Source of the DNA: Pyrococcus yayanosii CH1
GTDB taxonomy: Archaea; Methanobacteriota_B; Thermococci; Thermococcales; Thermococcaceae
NCBI RefSeq assembly: GCF_000215995.1
Contig: NC_015680.1
Coordinates: forward strand, 930,001-994,000
DNA length: 64,000 nucleotides
Direction of reading: 5' to 3'
A program made the translations under genes and the position numbers. The notes below the pieces were generated by a model. That model did no database searches and was not told the DNA's origin. It saw nothing but the letters and a program-made list of their open reading frames with translations. This document shows positions 56,119-62,876 of this stretch, one piece after another. Numbering within the stretch: position 1 is the first letter of the stretch; every line of letters begins with the position of its first letter.

Positions 56119-56604
56119 ATGAGAGGCTTCCTATCGACGGCTCTCTTAGGGTTTGTAACTTACATCATCTTTACCGGATCAGTGACTCCCTACGATTTGG
56201 CTACCGGTGCTATCGTTGCCATCATTACCGGGGCCCTAATGGGGAAGTTCCTCGTCAGGAGCGATGCCAAGGCCCTCAATCTGGTTAGGTGGCTTTGGGG
56301 TGCCATATATTTCGTCTGGTATATGCTGGTGGCTGAAACGAAGGCTCACTTAGATGTCATGGCCAGGATAATCACCGGGAACGTCAACCCCGGCATAGTT
56401 AGGGTTCCAATCAGGGTGAATACCGATTACGCGAAGACCTTAGTTGCAAATTCGATTACGAACACGCCGGGAACCGTTGTTGTTGACATGGATGAAAACT
56501 ATCTCTATGTGAACTGGATTAACGTGACGAGTGAAGACCCGGAAAGAGCCAGGGAAAAAATCTCGGCCGACTTTGAGAAGTTCGCTAAGAGAATGTTCGA
56601 GTGA
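56119..56604 (+). CDS. mnhE: Mrp-type antiporter subunit E
   Basis: 161 residues: two to three helices, then a soluble C-terminal domain. The signature is NPGIVRVPIRV...LVANSITNTPGTVVVD. In mbh the homologous gene is first; here it lies between C and D, so gene order differs between the two antiporter modules. Confidence 0.88.
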   Translation: MRGFLSTALLGFVTYIIFTGSVTPYDLATGAIVAIITGALMGKFLVRSDAKALNLVRWLWGAIYFVWYMLVAETKAHLDVMARIITGNVNPGIVRVPIRVNTDYAKTLVANSITNTPGTVVVDMDENYLYVNWINVTSEDPERAREKISADFEKFAKRMFE

Positions 56605-56614
56605 GGTGGTGTGA

Positions 56615-58180
56615 ATGAACGTTGTTGGACTGACCCCCATAATCCCAATCGTCTTTGCCTTTGCACTTCCACTAACCTCAATAATCGTAAAGGGCAATAA
56701 GAAAATTATCCAGATGTATGCCTTGCTCGGCACAGGCTTGACGTTGCTTGCCACCTGCAAGCTTTTTAAGATAACTTATGCCGCAGAAAAGCCACTAATA
56801 TATACCTTCGGCGGCTGGAATGCGCCAGTGGGCATAATTTACGAAGTCGACAAGATGAGCGCCCTCCTTGCCCTAGTCACAGCCGTGCTCATGTTCCTCA
56901 TCGCAATCTACAGCTATCGGTACCTTGAAAGGGAGGGTGGTCTTGAATGGTACTACACACTTTATCTCGGCCTCGAAGCCGGCCTATTGGGGGTTTTATT
57001 AACGGGCGACGCTTTCAACCTCTTCGTCATGATAGAAGTAACCAGCATCGCGGCATACGCCCTCGTCATGTACTACAATGCCAGGGGGGATTCAATCTAC
57101 GCTGGTCTGAAATACGCCTTCATAGGTGCCATTGGGACCACCATGTACTTCCTTGCCCTCGGCGTCATATATTACGCCTTTGGAACCCTAAACATGGCCA
57201 ACCTAAGCGCTATAATTCACGGAATAAACTTTCCGATTGCCAACGAGACCTACTATAACATAGCCGTTGCCTCGGGTATCGTCTTGGCTTTAGCGAGCTG
57301 GGCGTTCCTAATTAAGGCGGCGATAGTTCCTAACCACTTCTGGCTTCCAGAGGCTCACCCCGCCGCTCCAAGTCCTGTATCGGCAATTCTCTCGGGACTG
57401 GTTGTAAACGTCGGCATTTACTCCCTGGCGAGGTTCCTCTACACAATCTATGGTGGCCAGCTAAGCGGCCAGCTCGGTCAGATGGTTCATATCATAAGCA
57501 CGATAATCATAACTCTCGGCGCTGTTTCGGCACTGTTTGGGGCTTTAATGATGAACGTTCAGAGGGACATCAAGAGGCTCATAGCATATTCAACCATTAT
57601 GCACATGGGTTACTTGGCAATGGCCGTGGGGGCTGGAACACAGCTGGCACTTCAGGCGGCGGTCTTTCACATGGTAAACCACGCGGTGGCCAAGGCGCTG
57701 CTCTTCCTTGCAGCGGGAGTCTTCGTTCACGCGGCCGGCTCCAGGAACATTAACGACCTCGCCGGTCTTGGCCGGAAAATGCCCCTCGCAACATTCAGCC
57801 TAGCCATAGCTTCCCTGAGTCTCGTAGGAATACCACCACTCAACGTCTTCTTCAGCAAACTGCTACTGTTCAACGCCTTTATGGAGAAGAGCTTTGTCCT
57901 AGCTCTTATCCTTGTGCTGAGCTCAATCATAGCACTCGTTGCCTATATCAGGGTGCTCTACGAGATATGGCTTGGCAAGCGTACAGGAGTGGTAAACGTC
58001 AAAGAGCCTATTAGCATGAGCACGGTCTGCCTGCTACTGGCTATAGCATCGATAGCCCTAGGTCTGCTGGCTCCATATATAATCGAGCACTACATCAACC
58101 CAGCCGTGAATCAGACCGTAGATTACGAGCTCTATATAAGGGCGGCGCTCGAGAGTGCGGTAAAGTTGAAACTCTCCTGA
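56615..58180 (+). CDS. mnhD: Mrp-type antiporter subunit D
   Basis: 521 residues, 14 helices. MIEVTSIAAYALVMYYN (helix 5 Glu) and LIKAAIVPNHFWLPEAHPAAPSPVSAILSG (helix 7 Lys region), with GIPPLNVFFSKLLL. This is the ion-translocating subunit and the last gene of the antiporter module. GAGGTGGTG precedes the start. Confidence 0.91.
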   Translation: MNVVGLTPIIPIVFAFALPLTSIIVKGNKKIIQMYALLGTGLTLLATCKLFKITYAAEKPLIYTFGGWNAPVGIIYEVDKMSALLALVTAVLMFLIAIYSYRYLEREGGLEWYYTLYLGLEAGLLGVLLTGDAFNLFVMIEVTSIAAYALVMYYNARGDSIYAGLKYAFIGAIGTTMYFLALGVIYYAFGTLNMANLSAIIHGINFPIANETYYNIAVASGIVLALASWAFLIKAAIVPNHFWLPEAHPAAPSPVSAILSGLVVNVGIYSLARFLYTIYGGQLSGQLGQMVHIISTIIITLGAVSALFGALMMNVQRDIKRLIAYSTIMHMGYLAMAVGAGTQLALQAAVFHMVNHAVAKALLFLAAGVFVHAAGSRNINDLAGLGRKMPLATFSLAIASLSLVGIPPLNVFFSKLLLFNAFMEKSFVLALILVLSSIIALVAYIRVLYEIWLGKRTGVVNVKEPISMSTVCLLLAIASIALGLLAPYIIEHYINPAVNQTVDYELYIRAALESAVKLKLS

Positions 58181-58226
58181 CACCTCTCTATTTAACCCTT
58201 GGTTGGGAAGGGAAAGTTCAGGAAAG

Positions 58227-58237
58227 TCTTTTATAGG
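58227..58237 (+). promoter_or_regulatory. TATA box for the ferredoxin/oxidoreductase module
   Basis: TCTTTTATAGG lies about 50 bases after mnhD and about 70 bases before the ATG at 58305, suggesting the three-gene module has its own promoter. Confidence 0.45.
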
Positions 58238-58304
58238 CCGGAGAGAAGCTAAAATTGGAAGAATAGAAAAATTCGAACCGAATCAAGGTCTATGGTGGCA
58301 GAAT

Positions 58305-58682
58305 ATGCTCCGCGAAGATAGATGCATCGGCTGTGGTGTGTGTTCAAAGGCATGCCCCCACGGAGCCATAATCGTTCGTGAGAATCAGGTGAGGATCTTG
58401 GAGTTTCATCCTGAACTCTGCAGGGACTGTGGATTTGAGTGCAACGCCTCTTGCCCTACGGGAGCTATTGAAGAAAAGCCCTCTTCCCGGGTGTTAAAGT
58501 TCGAATACGCCATCTGTGCCATGTGCGGACAAAGACTTCCCCTCACGAGGGAAGAAGCCGAACATCTTGCCCAAGTACTTATGAAATCTGGTGGAAGACC
58601 CGAATTCGCGTATTTGTGCGATGAATGCAAGATAAAGCTTCAGTCACGCGCATCTAAAGCTTATTATGGATACATGGTCTGA
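58305..58682 (+). CDS. Ferredoxin-like iron-sulfur protein
   Basis: 125 residues from the ATG at 58305; the frame is open to a TTG at 58203 but that would include the TATA box. [4Fe-4S] motifs CIGCGVCSKACPHG and CRDCGFECNASCPTG are followed by a zinc-ribbon-like pair (CAMCGQR near 75, CDECK near 110). It is the first of three genes with a flavin oxidoreductase and a polyferredoxin, and probably an electron carrier for them. Confidence 0.75.
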   Translation: MLREDRCIGCGVCSKACPHGAIIVRENQVRILEFHPELCRDCGFECNASCPTGAIEEKPSSRVLKFEYAICAMCGQRLPLTREEAEHLAQVLMKSGGRPEFAYLCDECKIKLQSRASKAYYGYMV

Positions 58683-58695
58683 GGGGTGATTCGTG

Positions 58696-59751
58696 ATGAA
58701 GGGTATGAGATTTGCCTTCCTGTGTAGGGAGAAGCCCCAACCTACTGGAAAGAGGGTGGCCGTTATCGGTGCTGGCCCCGCCGGCCTTGCGGCCACTGGC
58801 TACCTCGTCTGCCACGGACATGAAGTCCACGTTTACGACAAGCTTCCCGAGCCCGGAGGCCTAATGCTTTTCGGAATACCAGAGTTCAGGATTCCCATCT
58901 ATAGGGTCAGATTAGGTTACAAGGAGCTCGAAGAGGTCTTTGGCGTGAAGTTCTTCACTAGAACGAAGGTCATTTTCGGCGAAAGAGAAGATGAAGGTGA
59001 TGAGTACGTCGAAAGAACCGTGAACTTCGAGGATCTCGTCAGGGACTACGATGCTGTGCTCATAGCCACAGGAGCTTGGAAGTCTTGGGTGGCAAACATC
59101 GAGGGCATAAACCTAGAGGGAGTCTATCCGGCGCTCGAGTACCTATTCAAGATAAAGTCCGCCAAGCTCGGATACATGGACTGGACCGAGATTCCCCCGA
59201 TAGAGGGGAAGAGAGTCATGGTCATAGGAGCTGGCCACACGGCCGTCGACGCTGCCATGGAGAGCCTTCTCCTCGGAGCTGACACCGTGTATATGAGCTA
59301 CCGCAGAACGATTCGGGAAGCTCCGGCAGGAGCCTATGAGATAAACCTTCTGAAGAGCAAGGGCGTTAAGTGGCTTGAACTTACAATTCCAGTAAAGATA
59401 ATAGGCGAAGACGGGAAGGTGAGGGCAATAGAGCTCCAGAAGTGCAAGCTCGGTGAACCCGACGAGACGGGAAGGAGGAAACCTATTCCAATTGATGGAT
59501 CTAATTTCCAGGTGGAGGTTGATTACGTCGTGTTCGCAATTGGTCAGACGCCAACGCCTCCCTTCGCCGAGGACGCAGGCATAGCAGTTGACAAGAAGGG
59601 CAGGATAGTTGTCGATTCAAGGCATATGACAAGTAGAGAGGGAGTTTTCGCGGCTGGCGACGTCGTTCTGGGCCCCTCAAAGGTTGGGAGGGCCGTTAAG
59701 GACGGCCTTTATGCGGGCGAGAGTATTCACAACTGGTTAATGGGGAGGTGA
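58696..59751 (+). CDS. GltD-like FAD/NAD(P)H oxidoreductase (glutamate synthase beta-chain related)
   Basis: 351 residues. FAD site VIGAGPAGLAATGYLV near residue 20, NAD(P) site VIGAGHTAVDAAMESLL near 175, and C-terminal GVFAAGDVVLGPSKVGRAVKDG. It lacks the N-terminal [4Fe-4S] domain of full-length GltD/NfnB (about 470 residues); the separate ferredoxins encoded on both sides may supply it. Likely moves electrons between NAD(P)H and ferredoxin, formate dehydrogenase or hydrogenase, as in AegA-like systems. ATG at 58696 has GGGGTGAT five bases upstream. Confidence 0.85.
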   Translation: MKGMRFAFLCREKPQPTGKRVAVIGAGPAGLAATGYLVCHGHEVHVYDKLPEPGGLMLFGIPEFRIPIYRVRLGYKELEEVFGVKFFTRTKVIFGEREDEGDEYVERTVNFEDLVRDYDAVLIATGAWKSWVANIEGINLEGVYPALEYLFKIKSAKLGYMDWTEIPPIEGKRVMVIGAGHTAVDAAMESLLLGADTVYMSYRRTIREAPAGAYEINLLKSKGVKWLELTIPVKIIGEDGKVRAIELQKCKLGEPDETGRRKPIPIDGSNFQVEVDYVVFAIGQTPTPPFAEDAGIAVDKKGRIVVDSRHMTSREGVFAAGDVVLGPSKVGRAVKDGLYAGESIHNWLMGR

Positions 59752-59756
59752 TGGAG

Positions 59757-60263
59757 ATGAGGAGAAGGATCCTCCACGTTGACTATAGCCTCTGCATAGG
59801 ATGTGAGACCTGTCAGTCCGTCTGTGAGTTCATTCACAATGGGAAACCTAACATAAGGATATACTACACTGTCTCGGGTCTGCCGGTCCCAATAAGCTGT
59901 AAGCACTGCGATAAAGCTCCGTGCATGGACGTTTGTCCTGCAGGGGCTATTTATCGCGACAGTGATGGTGCCGTCATAATCAACCCCAAGAAGTGCATTG
60001 GGTGTCTCATGTGTCTCGCCGTTTGTCCCTTTGGCGCGCCGAGCTATGACGTGAGAATCAGGGCGGTTACCAAGTGCGATATGTGCGCCGACAGGAGAAA
60101 GTTAGGAATGGAGCCCGCATGCGCCGAGATGTGCCCAGCAGAAGCCATATTCTTTGGAAAGCCCGAGGAGGTCGAGGACGAAATAAGAAGAAGAACGGCC
60201 GAGAAGATAGCCCGCGAAAGAATTTCTCTCGAGAGCATGGAAGGTGTAGGGCGGCTTCTCTAG
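59757..60263 (+). CDS. Polyferredoxin (HycB/HydN-like), second copy
   Basis: 168 residues from the ATG at 59757 (GGAGGTGAT upstream, overlapping the end of the previous gene). Four cluster motifs: CIGCETCQSVCE, CKHCDKAPCMDVCP, CIGCLMCLAVCP and CDMCADRRKLGMEPACAEMCP. It parallels the FdhA-linked protein at 43592 and probably docks the flavoprotein to formate dehydrogenase or hydrogenase. Confidence 0.88.
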   Translation: MRRRILHVDYSLCIGCETCQSVCEFIHNGKPNIRIYYTVSGLPVPISCKHCDKAPCMDVCPAGAIYRDSDGAVIINPKKCIGCLMCLAVCPFGAPSYDVRIRAVTKCDMCADRRKLGMEPACAEMCPAEAIFFGKPEEVEDEIRRRTAEKIARERISLESMEGVGRLL

Positions 60264-60267
60264 CCTC

Positions 60268-60273
60268 TTTTTT
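60268..60273 (+). terminator. T-run terminator candidate
   Basis: TTTTTT five bases after the ferredoxin stop and ahead of the mbh promoter, a suitable place for an archaeal U-tract terminator. Confidence 0.4.
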
Positions 60274-60281
60274 AACCTTTG

Positions 60282-60298
60282 GTTGAAAACAGCCAGTT
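60282..60298 (+). promoter_or_regulatory. SurR-type binding site upstream of mbh
   Basis: GTTGAAAACAGCCAGTT matches GTTn3AACn5GTT exactly and runs directly into the TTTTATA box at 60297-60303. In P. furiosus SurR binds this motif at mbh and activates it when sulfur is absent (established), so the site is expected here. Confidence 0.72.
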
Positions 60299-60303
60299 TT
60301 ATA
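60297..60303 (+). promoter_or_regulatory. TATA box of mbh
   Basis: TTTTATA abutting the SurR-type site. An alternative box GTTTTAAAAG lies at about 60334-60343. The leader to mbhA would be 45-90 bases depending on which is used. Confidence 0.45.
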
Positions 60304-60372
60304 CTTCAATTTGCAATTCTAAGCTTCAGAAAAGCGTTTTAAAAGCTCGCGAGAATCAACCCCTGAAGTCAA

Positions 60373-60383
60373 GGTAAACAAAA
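60373..60383 (+). repeat. 11-bp sequence GGTAAACAAAA, copy 3
   Basis: Direct copy of the element at 37379, here in the mbh leader about 30 bases before the mbhA start. Confidence 0.5.
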
Positions 60384-60414
60384 CAATCTAATTCGAGTCC
60401 GGGAGGTGTCAGGG

Positions 60415-60918
60415 TTGTCGTTTATCGCGGCCTTCGCTTGGTCCTATATCCTCTGGCTCGTCCTCACCGCGGGTAGCAAGGGATTACTATGGAGCACGCA
60501 GGAGCTCGTGGCGGGCTTAATATTCTCAGCCATCGTGGGCTACGCGACGAGGGGGATAATAGGGGATAAGGCGGTAAGATTCCTAAATCCAGTGAAGTGG
60601 GTTCTTGCGATAGCCTATACTCCCGTGCTCTTCTGGGGCATGGTCAAAGCAAACTTTGACGTTGCCTACAGGGTCATAACAGGAAAGATAAGGCCCGGCA
60701 TAGTCAAGGTTCCCGTCAACCTTGAAAACGATGCCCAGTATGCAATCCTCAGCAACTCAATAACCCTAACCCCGGGAACCCTAACGGTGGACGCCTGCCC
60801 CGAAGAGAAAGCCCTGTACGTTCACTGGATAAACATCCCCGAAGGCCTTGAGTGGCCCGAGAACTCGGAGCCCGTCTCAGGCCCATTTGAAAGATGGGCG
60901 AGGAGGTTGGGAGAATGA
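60415..60918 (+). CDS. mbhA: Membrane-bound hydrogenase subunit MbhA (MnhE-like)
   Basis: 167 residues from TTG at 60415, which has GGAGGTG six bases upstream; that site overlaps the in-frame GTG at 60406. MnhE-like: membrane helices, then RPGIVKVPVNL...LSNSITLTPGTLTVD. First gene of the respiratory Mbh complex, which oxidises ferredoxin, makes H2 and drives Na+ export. Confidence 0.9.
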   Translation: MSFIAAFAWSYILWLVLTAGSKGLLWSTQELVAGLIFSAIVGYATRGIIGDKAVRFLNPVKWVLAIAYTPVLFWGMVKANFDVAYRVITGKIRPGIVKVPVNLENDAQYAILSNSITLTPGTLTVDACPEEKALYVHWINIPEGLEWPENSEPVSGPFERWARRLGE

Positions 60919-61169
60919 TATTCTTTTACGCCACACTCATGGTGGGAGTGGCGGCCCTCTTGGCCGTGGCCAGACTCATCCTCGGTCCCAGCGTCCCAGA
61001 CAGAGTCGTGGCCCTCGACACACTCAACACCTTAGTGGTAGCCGCGATGATACTCTTGGGGGCTGCTTACAGCAGAACTATCTACATCGACATAGCCATC
61101 GTTTATGCCTTGCTCAGCTACATTGGAACGCTTATCATAGCCAGGTATCTTCAGGGGGGATTGGCGTGA
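60915..61169 (+). CDS. mbhB: Membrane-bound hydrogenase subunit MbhB (MnhF-like)
   Basis: 84 residues from the ATG at 60915, three helices; LILGPSVPDRVVALDTLN is the MnhF signature. Overlaps mbhA by four bases. Confidence 0.9.
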   Translation: MIFFYATLMVGVAALLAVARLILGPSVPDRVVALDTLNTLVVAAMILLGAAYSRTIYIDIAIVYALLSYIGTLIIARYLQGGLA

Positions 61170-61531
61170 TAGAGTATGTGATCTATGCTTTCCTTACTAT
61201 CGCCATCGCCTTCAATTTCCTAGGAAGTATAGCGCTCCACCGCTTCCCCGACGTTTACACGAGGCTTCATGGAGCTACAAAATGCACTACTTTTGGCACG
61301 ATATTTGCCGTTCTGGCCGTTGTTGTCCACGCCCTCAATATGCTTCATAAAACGGGGAACCCCAAGTACCTGCAGATGGCCCTCCACAGCGTCGTTGCTC
61401 TCGTAGCACTGTTACTAACGAACCCAACGGGCGCTCACGCCATCGCCAAGGCGGCACACTTGAGCGGATATCTTCCCAAGGGGGCCGTCGTCGATGCTTA
61501 TCTGTTGAAGAGGAAGGGGGGAGAAGAATGA
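61166..61531 (+). CDS. mbhC: Membrane-bound hydrogenase subunit MbhC (MnhG-like)
   Basis: 121 residues from GTG at 61166, overlapping the mbhB stop. FLGSIALHRFPDVYTRLHGATK is the MnhG signature; LTNPTGAHAIAKAAHLSG follows. The frame stays open far upstream, but the GTG fits the operon's overlapping-start pattern and has GGGGGGATT upstream. Confidence 0.88.
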   Translation: MIEYVIYAFLTIAIAFNFLGSIALHRFPDVYTRLHGATKCTTFGTIFAVLAVVVHALNMLHKTGNPKYLQMALHSVVALVALLLTNPTGAHAIAKAAHLSGYLPKGAVVDAYLLKRKGGEE

Positions 61532-61794
61532 ACCCCGCAACCCTTGATATGGTAATCCAAGCGATGATACTGGTGGGCATCATAGTGAGCTCCGTCCTTA
61601 TCATCAACCTCAGGGACCTTCTTTCGGCCGCCCTCGCCTCGGCTGCCATGAGCCTACTCCTCAGTCTCGAGTTTTATATGCTCCACGCCCCCGACGTGGC
61701 TATAGCTGAAGCCGCCGTTGGTGCAGGCGTCGTTACCGCAATTGTTGTTTATGCGATAGCCAAGACGGAGAGATGGGAGCGTGAGGCCCCATGA
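61528..61794 (+). CDS. mbhD: Membrane-bound hydrogenase subunit MbhD (DUF4040 type)
   Basis: 88 residues, three helices; DLLSAALASAAMSLLLSLEFYMLHAPDVAIAEAAVGAG. Paralogue of the 84-residue protein at 54725. Overlaps both neighbours by four bases. Confidence 0.89.
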   Translation: MNPATLDMVIQAMILVGIIVSSVLIINLRDLLSAALASAAMSLLLSLEFYMLHAPDVAIAEAAVGAGVVTAIVVYAIAKTERWEREAP

Positions 61795-62090
61795 AGAAGA
61801 CACTGGCATTCCTTTCGCTACTCGTTATCTTTGCGGCCCTCCTACTAGCGACGCATCCCGATTACGGGATAAAGTTTGGCCTTGGCGGTGATGAGTGGCT
61901 TAGATATCGCTACACCGATGAGTACTACATAGAGCACGGCGTTGAAGAGGTTGGAGGAACGAACATCGTAACTGACATAGTGTTCGACTACCGTGGCTAC
62001 GATACTCTCGGCGAAGCCACCGTTCTGTTTACGGCCATAGCCGGTGCCGTGGCCCTGCTAAGGCCCTGGAGGAGGGATGAGAATGAGTGA
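61791..62090 (+). CDS. mbhE: Membrane-bound hydrogenase subunit MbhE
   Basis: 99 residues with a helix at each end and a loop between. DIVFDYRGYDTLGEATVLFTA matches the N-terminal part of the fused MnhB at 54980. Confidence 0.88.
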   Translation: MKKTLAFLSLLVIFAALLLATHPDYGIKFGLGGDEWLRYRYTDEYYIEHGVEEVGGTNIVTDIVFDYRGYDTLGEATVLFTAIAGAVALLRPWRRDENE

Positions 62091-62526
62091 CATGGGACTC
62101 ATCGTGAGGACGCTTGCACGAACCACAATACCGCTCATTGGAATATTCGGCGCCTACATCGTCTCGCACGGCCACCTTACACCGGGTGGCGGCTTCCAGG
62201 GAGGGGCTACGATAGCCGGGGCTGGAATACTCTTCCTCGTCGCCTTCGGCCTTGAAGAGGCCAAGAAGAGGATAAACAAGAGCCTGTATTCAGTTCTAGA
62301 AGGGATAGGGGGCCTCGTGTTCCTCGGCGCCGCAATGCTTGGCCTGAGTGTGGCCTTCTTCTACAACATCCTCTGGCATGAAGGGCCTTTCCTCAACGGT
62401 CAGCCCGGAACTCTCCTCTCGGCTGGCTATCTGCCAATAATGAACCTCGCCGTCGGTCTCAAGGTATTCACCGGACTCGTCTCGGCGCTTATGGCAATAG
62501 CCCTCTACAGGAGGTGGCGAAAGTGA
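62083..62526 (+). CDS. mbhF: Membrane-bound hydrogenase subunit MbhF (MnhB-like)
   Basis: 147 residues from the ATG at 62083 (GGAGG seven bases upstream, so preferred to 62077). SHGHLTPGGGFQGGATIAG is the MnhB signature; four helices. Confidence 0.89.
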   Translation: MSDMGLIVRTLARTTIPLIGIFGAYIVSHGHLTPGGGFQGGATIAGAGILFLVAFGLEEAKKRINKSLYSVLEGIGGLVFLGAAMLGLSVAFFYNILWHEGPFLNGQPGTLLSAGYLPIMNLAVGLKVFTGLVSALMAIALYRRWRK

Positions 62527-62876
62527 TAGCCCTCCAGTACCTCACGGCCTTTATAATGGTAGCTCTCGGGATATACGCTTTCCTGTACAAGCGCAACCTC
62601 ATCAAGCTGATACTCGCCCTGAACCTAATCGACTCTGGAATACACCTGCTCCTCATAAGTGAAGGCTACAGGATGGAGAACGGTATTCCCCCGACGGCCC
62701 CCGTCTACACTGGCTATGAGGGTGGCGCGATGGTAGCTCCGATTCCCCAAGCCCTTGTCCTGACGAGCATAGTCATCGGCGTTTGTGTGCTTTCCCTCGC
62801 GGTGGCCATGACGGTAAACGCCTACCGTCACTATGGAACCCTTGACGTAACGAAGATCAGGAGGTTGAGGGGATGA
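62523..62876 (+). CDS. mbhG: Membrane-bound hydrogenase subunit MbhG (MnhC-like)
   Basis: 117 residues from GTG at 62523 with GGAGGTG six bases upstream. NuoK/MnhC-like with three helices; APIPQALVLTSIVIGVCVLSLAVAMT is the signature. Confidence 0.89.
   Translation: MIALQYLTAFIMVALGIYAFLYKRNLIKLILALNLIDSGIHLLLISEGYRMENGIPPTAPVYTGYEGGAMVAPIPQALVLTSIVIGVCVLSLAVAMTVNAYRHYGTLDVTKIRRLRG

Noticed and set aside
58203-58304. N-terminal extension of the ferredoxin gene to a TTG at 58203
   Set aside because: A good TATA box lies inside it and no ribosome site precedes it, although I cannot fully exclude an upstream start.
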